Part shown: piece after piece, positions 1 to 8,000 of the stretch
How the letters are laid out: each line of letters starts with the position of its first letter
Numbering within the stretch: the first letter of the stretch is position 1
Origin: Actinomycetota bacterium
GTDB lineage: Bacteria; Actinomycetota; Actinomycetes; S36-B12; UBA10799
DNA length: 8,956 bases
Direction: 5' to 3'
Assembly: GCA_030837395.1 (NCBI GenBank)
Contig: JAUPKO010000292.1
Location: 1 to 8,956, forward strand
Translations under genes and position numbers: made by a program
The notes under the pieces: generated by a model
Database searches by the model: none
The model's input: only the letters and a program-made list of their open reading frames with translations
Told to the model about the DNA's origin: nothing

Positions 1-2104
1 CGGTTGGCAGGTACGGCTGCAGGAACTGTCCAGCGGGAACGAAGCTTGCGTCCAGCGAGCCGTCACCGTTGAGGCGGGCGATGGACTGTCGCGACTGCCC
101 GTTGTAGAAGTCGAATCGGCCGGCCGCCCACAGCCGACCACCTGGCGCGCTCGCCAGCGCCCGGATCGCCATCTGAGTACCCGTGAAACCGGCACCGGGA
201 TTGAATGACGGGTCCACGGCACCGCCGGGCTGCAGTCGAACGATCCCGGACCGTGGCACGCCGTTCACGTGGTCGAAGGCACCAGCGGCCACAATCCTGC
301 CGTCGGGCTGAAGCACGACAGTTCGCACGCCCAGCAAACCCCAGGCAGGGTACGTGAATCCTGTCCCGATCGAGAAGCCGGCATCCGGTGGGCCCTGGGG
401 GATCAGCCGCATCAAGTTCGTGCGCCCGCCCGGACCGGTGAACTGCCCGGCGACGAGCACCTTTCCGTCGGGTTGCAACACCATCGTGGAAACGATCCGC
501 TGGTCCATCCCGAGGTCGTACCGCTGCGCCACGAAGGACGGGTCACGGCTGCCGTCCGAATTCAGCCGGAGGACGGCCAACACGAATGCCGTGGGCGTTA
601 CCACGACGGCACCCGCGACGATGTACCGGCCATCGGGTTGCCGGACCACGGCATCGACGAAGGCGAGTCCGGTGCCAGCGGTACTGAAGGTGACATCCCG
701 GGTTCCGTTGGCGTTCAGCCGAACCAACGCCTGGGCCGGATCGCTGTTGTAGGTGCCGAAGCCGCCGGCCACCACCACCTTGCCGTCGGGCTGGACCAGA
801 GCATCAGCGGCCCACGAGTCCACCCCGACACCTACTGTCAACACCGGGTTGTAGGCGGGGTCCAACGCCCCACTCGCCGTGAGTCGAGCCAGCCCGGTGC
901 GCGGCACCCCGGCAACCGCACCGAATTCTCCGGCGATCAACACCCCCGCGTCCGCTTGCACCTGCACTTTCCACACGTAGCCGTCCCGCGACGTTGCGGC
1001 CGAACTGCTGGGCGTCGACGGCACGAAGCTGATGTCCAGTGCTCCAGCGGCGGTGAGCCGAGCGATGCCTGGTCTGCCAACACCATTGACCGTCGTGAAG
1101 TAGCCCACGGCGAGCAGGCGACCGTCGGGCATCTCCACGATGTCGTCCGGTCCCATCGGTTCACCCTCTGCCTCGAAACCGGTACCCGTGGCGAAGGTGG
1201 GATCAACCGCCCCGGTCGCGAGCAACCTCACCAGCCCGCGCCGGTCGATCCCACCGCAGCCGGTGAAGCCCCCGGAGGCCAGGATGCGCCCGGTCGCCAG
1301 CCGCTGGAGGTGCCACACAGCGCCGTTGCACCCGCTGGCCACCCAGGTCGGATCAAGGGAACCGTTGGCCCTCAGCCGCGCCAGAATCGGCTGCGAGTTG
1401 ATGTAGTCATAGCCGCCCACCACTGCGGTGCCGTCTGGCAGAGCAATCGCGTCGCCGATGGTCTGACCGGTCGTGTAGGGAGCAGTGAAGGTCGCGTCCA
1501 CGGTGCCATCACTGTGGAAGCGACCCATCACCCTGGTCCCGGTGAAGTTCAGATAGGCACCGAAGTAGACGACTTTGCCGTCCCCCTGCAAGGCAAGTCC
1601 CTGCACGTAGGGGTCCCCTGTGGCAGGTTCGACCGTCGCCGCACCCCTGGTTGCCGCCGCTGTGCCAATGGCCGAATCGGGAAGGAACTGTGCCGAGGCA
1701 GGAGTGTCCCGCCAAGAGGTCACAGTGCGACGACCTGCGACCGCCGGTGTGATCGCCGGCCCACTGTTGGGGAATTGCGGCACGAAGGTGGGGTCCACGT
1801 CGCCATTGGGCAGCAACCTCGCGACCAACAACCGCGTGACGCCGTCGACGTGGGTGAATTTTCCGGCGGCGAGGATCTTGCCGTCTGGTTGCAGTACCAG
1901 GTCACGCACCGGTCCATCGAAGCCGGCCCCGGCGTCGAATGATGGGTCGAGGGTGCCATCGGCGTTGAGCCTGGTGATGGTCACGCGCGGAACCCCGTTG
2001 ACCGATGTGAACGGCCCCACCACGACCACCTTGCCATCCGCTTGCAACACCGAGGTGGCCACAAGATCGCCGATGCCGCCGGTCGGTTGCCATCCGGGGT
2101 CGAC
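1..2104 (-). repeat. Tandem array of at least 12 delta-60 repeats (protein-coding, runs off the left edge)
   Basis: Twelve units can be read, with cores such as LQADGKVVVVGPF, LQPDGKILAAGKF, LQPDGKVLVAGQF and LQPDGRIVAAGAF, each followed by an ARL/VRL strand and a DGTLDPSF-like turn. They are more diverged from one another than the units at 6543-8882; several lack the GVPR loop (units 3, 4, 9 and 10). The array continues past position 1, so the total number of units is unknown. Confidence 0.88.
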
Positions 2105-2284
2105 GGTGACGTTGCCGGTCGGGGCCGCGGCGGCAGCCTGCGGCACGGCGCCGCCGCACAGGCCCGCCACAAGAGCGGTCAAGCCCGCGGTCATCGCCCA
2201 AGCCCACCACCACGGCCGCAGATCACGACCCGCACCAACACCCCGCGACCAACGCTCACCAGCCACCTTGTCCACAACGTCCAT
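1..2284 (-). CDS. Secreted delta-60 repeat (DUF5122-type beta-propeller) protein, 3' part outside window
   Basis: I read one uninterrupted frame from the ATG at 2284 to the left edge (761 codons, no stop), so the C-terminus is missing. A duplicated GAGG Shine-Dalgarno sequence ends 6 nt before the ATG and fixes the start. Residues 1-24 are a charged n-region, about 25-47 a hydrophobic stretch starting with three Trp, and cleavage is likely in the Ala run at 50-54; the protein is therefore probably exported by Sec. From about residue 61 there are at least 12 tandem repeats of roughly 45-60 residues with the pattern V..LQPDGKV.VAG.F..VNGVPR..IARL..DG.LDPSF, the hallmark of delta-60/DUF5122 repeats. 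An extra segment of about 55 residues (172-226) separates repeats 2 and 3. Cys319 and Cys343 are the only cysteines I see in the exported part and could form a disulfide. The family's biochemical role is not established; a surface or matrix protein is an inference. It is a paralogue of the protein encoded at 5094-8956. Confidence 0.9.
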   Translation of the reverse strand, partial: MDVVDKVAGERWSRGVGAGRDLRPWWWAWAMTAGLTALVAGLCGGAVPQAAAAAPTGNVTVDPGWQPTGGIGDLVATSVLQADGKVVVVGPFTSVNGVPRVTITRLNADGTLDPSFDAGAGFDGPVRDLVLQPDGKILAAGKFTHVDGVTRLLVARLLPNGDVDPTFVPQFPNSGPAITPAVAGRRTVTSWRDTPASAQFLPDSAIGTAAATRGAATVEPATGDPYVQGLALQGDGKVVYFGAYLNFTGTRVMGRFHSDGTVDATFTAPYTTGQTIGDAIALPDGTAVVGGYDYINSQPILARLRANGSLDPTWVASGCNGAVWHLQRLATGRILASGGFTGCGGIDRRGLVRLLATGAVDPTFATGTGFEAEGEPMGPDDIVEMPDGRLLAVGYFTTVNGVGRPGIARLTAAGALDISFVPSTPSSSAATSRDGYVWKVQVQADAGVLIAGEFGAVAGVPRTGLARLTASGALDPAYNPVLTVGVGVDSWAADALVQPDGKVVVAGGFGTYNSDPAQALVRLNANGTRDVTFSTAGTGLAFVDAVVRQPDGRYIVAGAVVVTPTAFVLAVLRLNSDGSRDPSFVAQRYDLGMDQRIVSTMVLQPDGKVLVAGQFTGPGGRTNLMRLIPQGPPDAGFSIGTGFTYPAWGLLGVRTVVLQPDGRIVAAGAFDHVNGVPRSGIVRLQPGGAVDPSFNPGAGFTGTQMAIRALASAPGGRLWAAGRFDFYNGQSRQSIARLNGDGSLDASFVPAGQFLQPYLPT

Positions 2285-2470
2285 GGCGCACCTCACCTCA
2301 CCGCGTGAGGGTGCTGGCCCACCCCCGCGCAGCCACCGGCGGCACATACCCTTGACGACTCAGGGCAACCGCTTCACTACTCATCGTCACCCATGTTGCC
2401 GTTAACCGTTAGAGCAATTGGACCCAGGCTTCACGGGACTTTGGACACTGTCGACCTGCTACCCGATGTT
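2285..2470 (-). other. Intergenic leader between the GGDEF-EAL gene and the downstream delta-60 gene
   Basis: These 186 nt hold no convincing gene, no terminator with a T-run and no promoter I would defend. Beyond the ribosome-site element they contain a 6-bp inverted repeat, GGCAAC 2364-2369 with GTTGCC 2395-2400, around 25 nt. Overlapping it is a small hairpin with a one-base bulge (CCC 2349-2351 and TGA 2353-2355 with TCAGGG 2360-2365, loop CGAC). The two share 2364-2365, so they compete. The segment is visibly less GC-rich around 2340-2470 than the flanking genes, as expected for non-coding DNA. Confidence 0.45.
2289..2310 (-). promoter_or_regulatory. Duplicated Shine-Dalgarno with facing anti-Shine-Dalgarno before the ATG at 2284
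   Basis: On the mRNA, CCUCAC (2310-2305) is followed after GCG by GUGAGG (2301-2296) and, overlapping by one base, a second GUGAGG (2296-2291). The second copy is the working ribosome site, 6 nt from the AUG. CCUCAC can pair with either copy: with the first it leaves the working site free, with the second it masks it. The ribosome-binding assignment is firm; a regulatory role is inference. Confidence 0.5.
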
Positions 2471-5038
2471 TCAGGCACTCGACACGGGCAGCGGAGGCAT
2501 GGGGGCCGGCTTGCCGAACATGTAGCCCTGGCCCAAGTGCCAGCCCTGCGACAGCAGCGTGGCCGCCTGATCGGGGGTTTCGATCCCCTCGGCGATACCC
2601 ACCAGGTGAAGGCCCGCCACCAGACCCGCCAGGCCAGCTGCCAGGGCGTTGGCCGGGCTGTCGGCATCGGTGAGGTCGTTGACGAAGCTCCGGTCGAGTT
2701 TGAGGCCCGTGACCGGGAGGTCGCGTAGCAGCGAGATAGACGAGAAACCCGTGCCGAAGTCGTCCACGTGCACACCCACCCCCATGTCCCGCAGGATGGC
2801 GAGGTCCTCGTTGGCGACCTCCACCACCGACAGCACCGCAGTCTCGGTGACCTCGACCACGATGCGCCGCGGGTCGATGTCGTGGGACCGCAGGACGTCC
2901 GTGAAGTCGCGGATCCAGTCCCGCGAACGCATCTGCACAGCCGAGACGTTGACAGCGATCGACCCTGGCACATCCGGCCGCTGCGCCAACAAGGCACACA
3001 CCTGGTCGAGCATCTGGTGGCCGATCCCGACGATGAGTCCCGAATCTTCGGCGACTTCCAGGAAGGCACCCGGTGACAGCAACCCCCGGGTCGGGTGCTG
3101 CCAGCGCACCAACGCCTCGTAGCCGACCACCTCGAAATCGCGCGCGAGGTCGACGACGGGCTGGTAGTGCGCCACGAATTCGCCGCGCGCCAAACCCGCC
3201 CGCAATTCCGCCTCGAGCGTGAGGCGGGTCATCGATTGAGCGTGCATCTCCTCGTCGAAGAAGTTCCACCGGGCACGACCGTCCGACTTGGCACGGAACA
3301 GGGCCGTGTTGGCGTCCCGCAGCAGGCTGGCCGCAGTGTCGTCCGGCCGGGCCACGGCGACGCCGATGGACGCCGTCGGCACGATGATGTGGCCCGCGAT
3401 CTCGAGGTCCGAGGAGATCGCCGCGCTGATGCGCGCCGCCACCTGCTCGACTTCGCTGAGATCTCGGGCCTCTGGCAGCACCACCACGAATTCGTCCCCG
3501 CCGAATCTGCCCACCTGTGCCGGCGCGGCCAAGGCCGCCGCCATCCGCTCCGCCACCGCGCACAGCACCTCGTCGCCGGCACCGTGGCCGAGCGATTCAT
3601 TGATCAACTTGAAGTTGTCGAGGTCGACGAAGTAGACAGCAACGTTGGCGGACCCCATGGCGGCTTGGAGCTCCTCATCGAGGGTGTCCAGCAGCCAGGC
3701 CCGATTGCGCAGTCCGGTCAAGGTGTCGTAGAAGGCGTGGAAGGCAAGTTGCTCGTTTGCCTCGCGCTCGGCTGTGAAGTCCTGCACTTGCACCAAGTAG
3801 CTGCCGGACTCGTCGCCGATGTGATCCAACTTGACCGCCGCGACTCGCGTCAGCGCAATGGAACCGTCGGCGCGCATCAGCCGAACCTCGTCCACGAATG
3901 ACGGCTGGGTGCCTGCGGTCAGCAGTCCGGCGCCATACGTCACGACCTCGAGATCTGCCGGGGCCACCGCATCGGCGAGGTCGTGTGACAGCAGCCAGGA
4001 ATCCTCCCGCTGCAGCAGCGCCCCGATGGCCGGGTTTACGACCATCATCGAGCCCTTGGCATCGATGACAGCCATACCTATCGTCGAGGCCCGCATGATG
4101 GTGCGGAAGAGAGCCTCGGAGGCGGCCAGGGCCTGCCTGGTCCGCTCCCGCTCAGTGACATCGCGGAACATCAGGCTCAGCAGTTCGCCGGACTTCACCG
4201 CGCTGATATCGAACTGTCTGACCTCGCCGGCCTGCATCTCGTCCGCATACGGCACCCCCTCCAGCAGCAACGGTTCGCCAGTCTCGATGACGTCGGCGTA
4301 GCTCGCCAGCAACCCGGCGGACTCCTGGCCGGGCACGACCGCGAGCAGTGGGGTACCGATCAGTTGCTCACGCGTGCTGTGAGTGTGGCGAAGCGCAGCG
4401 GCGTTGGCGTCCACGTGCACGAAGTCGACGATCCGCGCGTTGGCGTCACGCTGCGGCTCCAGCACGATCATCGGATCGAGCATCGCCTCCATCGTGGCGC
4501 GCAGTTGGTCGGAGGCAGCAGCAAGCTGATCAGCGACGTCCTGCTGCTCGGTGACATCGCGAGCTGCCCCGAAGACCACCACCGAACCGTCGTCGCGTTG
4601 CTGGCTGCGGCAGCGGTGCTGCGTCCACACCGTACGCCCATCCTTGGCGCGCCAACGCACGGTAAACTCGACCAACTCGCCGATGGGGGCCTCAATCGCA
4701 CGTGTAAGGGCCTGGGCATCGCGCGGATCCAGAATCCTGAGCCCGAGTTGAGGATCGTCGTAGTGCTCCTGGGGGGTGTAGCCGACTAGGGCCTCCACCG
4801 ACGGTGACACATATTCGAAGCCCAGGTCCGGGCTGACTCGTAATGCGTAGATGACGTCCGCAAGGGCAGCGGCGGCGTCGCGCAGGTTCTGCGCTGCTAG
4901 TTCCATTGCGACTCCAACTCGTGTCCCCCGGCCGTCCCTCGAAGGCCGGGATCGATGCGGAGTCGACCGATGGCCGGGGACGGCCTCCGCACGGCTGTCG
5001 TTCACCTTCACGTCGCCCACTTTCCTACGAGCGTACAC
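2471..5038 (-). CDS. PAS-PAS-PAS-GGDEF-EAL protein: putative bifunctional diguanylate cyclase/c-di-GMP phosphodiesterase
   Basis: The 855-residue protein (from GTG 5038) should make c-di-GMP from GTP and cleave it to pGpG. Domains: basic, probably disordered N-terminus 1-44; PAS 1 about 57-167 (ends RDVTE); PAS 2 about 175-297 (ends RDVTERE); PAS 3 about 307-426 (ends VQDFTAE); GGDEF about 432-589; EAL about 604-847. The cyclase has DTLTGLRNR, FVDLDNFK and an intact GGDEF at 513-517. The product-inhibition motif RxxD is absent: AAPA occupies its place. The phosphodiesterase keeps EAL 641-643, NVS, EVTE, DDFGTG 759-764, LKLDRSF, AEGIE 816-820 and QGY, so both activities look possible. I see no signal peptide or membrane segment, so it is probably cytosolic, sensing through PAS domains whose ligand cannot be inferred. 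Start choice: GTG 5038 has a strong GAGGTGA upstream; ATG 4906 (811 residues, GGAG 5 nt upstream) keeps every domain and is a real alternative. With GTG, the gap to the upstream gene is 55 nt, compatible with co-transcription. Confidence 0.93.
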   Translation of the reverse strand: MYARRKVGDVKVNDSRAEAVPGHRSTPHRSRPSRDGRGTRVGVAMELAAQNLRDAAAALADVIYALRVSPDLGFEYVSPSVEALVGYTPQEHYDDPQLGLRILDPRDAQALTRAIEAPIGELVEFTVRWRAKDGRTVWTQHRCRSQQRDDGSVVVFGAARDVTEQQDVADQLAAASDQLRATMEAMLDPMIVLEPQRDANARIVDFVHVDANAAALRHTHSTREQLIGTPLLAVVPGQESAGLLASYADVIETGEPLLLEGVPYADEMQAGEVRQFDISAVKSGELLSLMFRDVTERERTRQALAASEALFRTIMRASTIGMAVIDAKGSMMVVNPAIGALLQREDSWLLSHDLADAVAPADLEVVTYGAGLLTAGTQPSFVDEVRLMRADGSIALTRVAAVKLDHIGDESGSYLVQVQDFTAEREANEQLAFHAFYDTLTGLRNRAWLLDTLDEELQAAMGSANVAVYFVDLDNFKLINESLGHGAGDEVLCAVAERMAAALAAPAQVGRFGGDEFVVVLPEARDLSEVEQVAARISAAISSDLEIAGHIIVPTASIGVAVARPDDTAASLLRDANTALFRAKSDGRARWNFFDEEMHAQSMTRLTLEAELRAGLARGEFVAHYQPVVDLARDFEVVGYEALVRWQHPTRGLLSPGAFLEVAEDSGLIVGIGHQMLDQVCALLAQRPDVPGSIAVNVSAVQMRSRDWIRDFTDVLRSHDIDPRRIVVEVTETAVLSVVEVANEDLAILRDMGVGVHVDDFGTGFSSISLLRDLPVTGLKLDRSFVNDLTDADSPANALAAGLAGLVAGLHLVGIAEGIETPDQAATLLSQGWHLGQGYMFGKPAPMPPLPVSSA
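4909..4991 (-). promoter_or_regulatory. Possible structured control element around the internal ATG start of the GGDEF-EAL gene
   Basis: Three perfect 7-bp inverted repeats overlap here. (a) CCCGGCC 4927-4933 pairs with GGCCGGG 4944-4950 around a 10-nt loop. (b) CGACTCC 4909-4915, which on the mRNA is the GGAG ribosome site for ATG 4906, pairs with GGAGTCG 4959-4965. (c) TGCGGAG 4956-4962 pairs with CTCCGCA 4985-4991. Pairings (b) and (c) share 4959-4962 and exclude each other. An inner 5-bp stem, GGCCG 4972-4976 with CGGCC 4981-4985, adds a further option. If GTG 5038 is the only start, this is coding sequence and the pairings may be chance in GC-rich DNA. No match to a riboswitch class I know. 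Confidence 0.35.
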
Positions 5039-5044
5039 AGGCGC

Positions 5045-5051
5045 TCACCTC
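5045..5051 (-). promoter_or_regulatory. Strong Shine-Dalgarno before GTG 5038
   Basis: On the minus strand the sequence is GAGGTGA, a seven-base match to the 16S rRNA anti-Shine-Dalgarno, placed 6 nt before the GTG. It resembles the GAGGTGCGCC-ATG arrangement of the gene starting at 2284. It is the main argument for the longer, 855-residue form of the GGDEF-EAL protein. Confidence 0.6.
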
Positions 5052-5093
5052 GCCCGGATGGTCGCGGCCAGCCACGCCCATGAGCAACCCAAC

Positions 5094-8000
5094 TCATTTG
5101 TAGTACCCGAGCACATCCACCAGGGCATCCGCGGGACTGCCGGCGCCGTTGTAGAGCTTGACGTCCCTCGACGGGGAAATCCCCACGACGGAGCCATTGG
5201 CACGGGTGTAGCCGGCCCCGGGCCAATTGAGCACCGAGGCCGTGACCAGCTCACCGGAGGCCGGGTAGGCACGCAAGTGCCCGTACCCACCGGTCGCCGT
5301 GACGGTCAGGTTGTAGGCGATGGCGGTGGCCCCGCTCGGCACCACCTGCATGCCACCGGCCTGGGTGGCGGCCACGTTTACCACCCGCACACCGGGATCC
5401 CCAGGCAGGATCGGCCCGGTGCCACCCTGTGCCGTGCGCGAATCCGACACCCGAGCCGGATCCGTCGGGTAGAACATGGCGCCGCCGGCCGAGTAGTACC
5501 CCACCACATCCACTAGGAATTGCACCGGCACTATGGCGCCGTTGAACACCCGAAGCCGCCGTTGGCTGTCGACCTGCACCGTCGAGCCGTTGGCGATCAC
5601 ATCTCCCCGAGTGGCCCAGTTGATGGTCGAACTCGTGGACGACTCGACGTCGCCAGGCATCACCCGCAGGTGACCTGGACCGTCCGGGCGCACGACCGAG
5701 ACGGTGTAGGCGACCGCGCTGGCCCCTGCGGGCACCACTGAGGTTCGACCGTCGGCGGTGGTGGCGGTCGACACCAGCCGTGACGTGCCGGCCGCCAACG
5801 CACCCGCCGGATCCTGCCGACCGTCATACACGCGTACCGGGGTGACCGCGGTGAACCTGCCACCCGTCGCCGCCGCGGCAGGCACGTAGTAGCCGACGAC
5901 GTCGATGATCACATCGACCGGCACCGAGGAGTAGACCTTGACCCGGCGTTGCGGGTCGATCTTGACGGTGGCGCCATTGGCGATGGTCTCGTTGGCCCGG
6001 AAGTTGATCGCCGATGCCGAGGTCAGGCTGGGCGCGTCGCCGGGCATGAGCCGCACGTGGCCGGCGGCGACAGGGTTGGGCACGGTCAGGTTGTAGGCGA
6101 TCGCCACCGCCCCTGCGGGTACGACGGGCCGACCTCCGGCTTGGGTGGCGTTGATCGCAAACACCATGGCCTCAGCGGCCTTCAGGGGCCCCGGCCCGCC
6201 CTGGCCGACTCTGGTGTCGAGCACACGTGCAGGTGGCACCGGCACGAACACCGACGCGACCGGCGCCACCGGAGTGACGGACACCGCCGCCGACGCCGCG
6301 CCTGGCCCGGCGGAGTTCACCGCGCGCAACCTCACCTGGTAGGTCGTGCCGTTCGCCAAGCCGCTGATCACCAGCGGGGATGCCGGAGCGGCCGGGGTGC
6401 GCGCCTGCCACGGCGCCCCGTTCAGGGAGTACTCGTAGTTGGTGACGGCGGCCCCACCCTGATCTGCCGGCGGGGTGAAGCCCACGGCGACGGCGCCATC
6501 CCCGACTGTTGCGCTGAGCCCTGTGGGGGCACCCGGTGGCGACACTTTGGGTACCAAACGCATGACATTGATGGGTGTGGGGAAGGCGTCGGCGAATCCG
6601 ATGAAGGTACCCCCCACGATGAGTTTGCCGTCGGGCTGCACCGCCAGCGCCTTCACCGAACCCTGACCTGTGAGGTCGGCGGCGAAGGTCGCATCCAAAG
6701 TGCCGGTCGCGGTCAACCGCGCCACCGAGCGTCGGGAGGCGCCGTTGTAGCCGTCGAACTGCCCGGCCACCAGCACGGTGGAGTCCACTTGCGGCACGAT
6801 CTGCAATACCTCCGGGCTGTAGGCCTTGCTGGTGAAGCCCCCGCCGGCTCCGAAGGCGGAATCCACGCTGCCGTTGGCATTCAGCCTGGCGATGGCGCCG
6901 CGGGCGACAGAGTTGACCGACAGGAAGTCTCCCCCGATCAGCACCCGGCCGTCGGCCTGCAGACTCAGGGAATTCACGGTGCCCGTGCTGCCCCACTGAT
7001 CCGCCACGACTCCCGCGCCGGGGTCGAACGTCACGTCGACAGTGCCGTCGGGGAGCAGCCGGGCGATACCGCGCCGATTGACGCCGTCAGCGGCATCGAA
7101 CGACCCGCCCACCCAAATCTTGGCGTCCGTCCCCACGACAACCCGATTGACCGGGGCCTCCCTAGACTGGCTCATGAATCCGGTGCCCGGGTCGAATTCG
7201 GCATCAAGGGTTCCGTCGGCGTTCAGCCGGGCGATGCCATTGCGGGGCACCTGGTTTATCGCGTTGAACCAACCCCCGACCACCACTTTGCCGTCGGCCT
7301 GGAGCGCCAGTGAATGGACCCGGCCATAGCCCTCCCAGCTGCCGCCGACCCCGTCGCCGGGGTCGAACGAGGGGTCCAGGGTGCCATCGGCGAACAGCCG
7401 CAGCACACCACGACGGTCGATCCCGTCGAACTCGGTGAACCATCCCCCGATAATCACCTTGCCGTCCGGCTGGCGCACCAGCGACGTCACCGCCGGCGAG
7501 CCGTCGAGCACCGAGGTCGTGCCTCCCCCGGGGTTGTAACCTTCGTCCAGCGTGCCGTCGGCATTGAGCCGGGCGATGCCGCGCCGGGGTGCGCCGTTGA
7601 AGCTGCTGAAGGCCCCGCCGACCAGGACCTTGCCGTCCGGCTGCACCACGACGGCGGCCACCTCGCCGTTGAAACCCCGACCACGGGTGGCTGCTGGGGC
7701 ATAGTCGGCGTCCAACGCCCCGCCCGCGGACAGGCGGGCGAGGCCGGCCCGCACCGCCCCGCCGAAGGTTTCGAAGTCGCCCACCACCAGCACCTTGCCA
7801 TCGGCCTGCAGCATCACTTTGGCCACCGTGGCCCCTGCCCCCGGGCCTCCGTTGCCCGGCACGAAGGTGTCGTCGACCGTCCCAGCTGCGGTCAATCTGG
7901 CCAACCGTGGGCGGGCCGCCACACCCACCGCGTCGAAGTCGCCACCGGCCACCACCTTGCCGTCTGGCTGCACCACCACCGAGTTGACCCAGGGCCGGTA

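Noticed and set aside
269..1942. Plus-strand 557-codon open frame
   Set aside because: It lies wholly antisense to the delta-60 repeats and its translation is a low-complexity His/Gly/Arg/Pro mixture with no domain. GC-rich repeat coding DNA often leaves the opposite strand open.
2140..2165. Possible lipoprotein signal at Cys43 of the downstream exoprotein
   Set aside because: The residues before the cysteine are A-G-L, with Leu at -1, which does not fit a lipobox. The Ala-rich stretch at 50-54 fits ordinary signal peptidase cleavage better.
2360..2425. FliA/WhiG-type promoter (TAAC ... GACGATGA) upstream of the gene at 2284
   Set aside because: The spacing between the two elements is 19 nt rather than about 15, and the -35 match is imperfect.
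2285..2470. Known c-di-GMP or c-di-AMP riboswitch
   Set aside because: I looked for the conserved cores of the c-di-GMP-I and ydaO classes and did not recognise either; only short, partly competing stems are present.
2409..3563. Minus-strand 384-codon open frame overlapping the GGDEF-EAL gene
   Set aside because: It is another frame of the same strand; Arg/Gly-rich translation without domains, while the overlapping frame encodes an intact GGDEF-EAL protein.
3095..3901. Plus-strand 268-codon open frame
   Set aside because: Antisense to the GGDEF/EAL coding sequence, whose motifs are unambiguous on the minus strand.
5055..5085. Terminator after the large exoprotein gene
   Set aside because: A 5-bp stem (CGTGG/CCGCG) can form on the minus strand, but it is weak and not followed by a T-run.
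5949..7313. Plus-strand 454-codon open frame
   Set aside because: Antisense to the FN3/repeat region of the large exoprotein, with the same biased composition and no recognisable motif.
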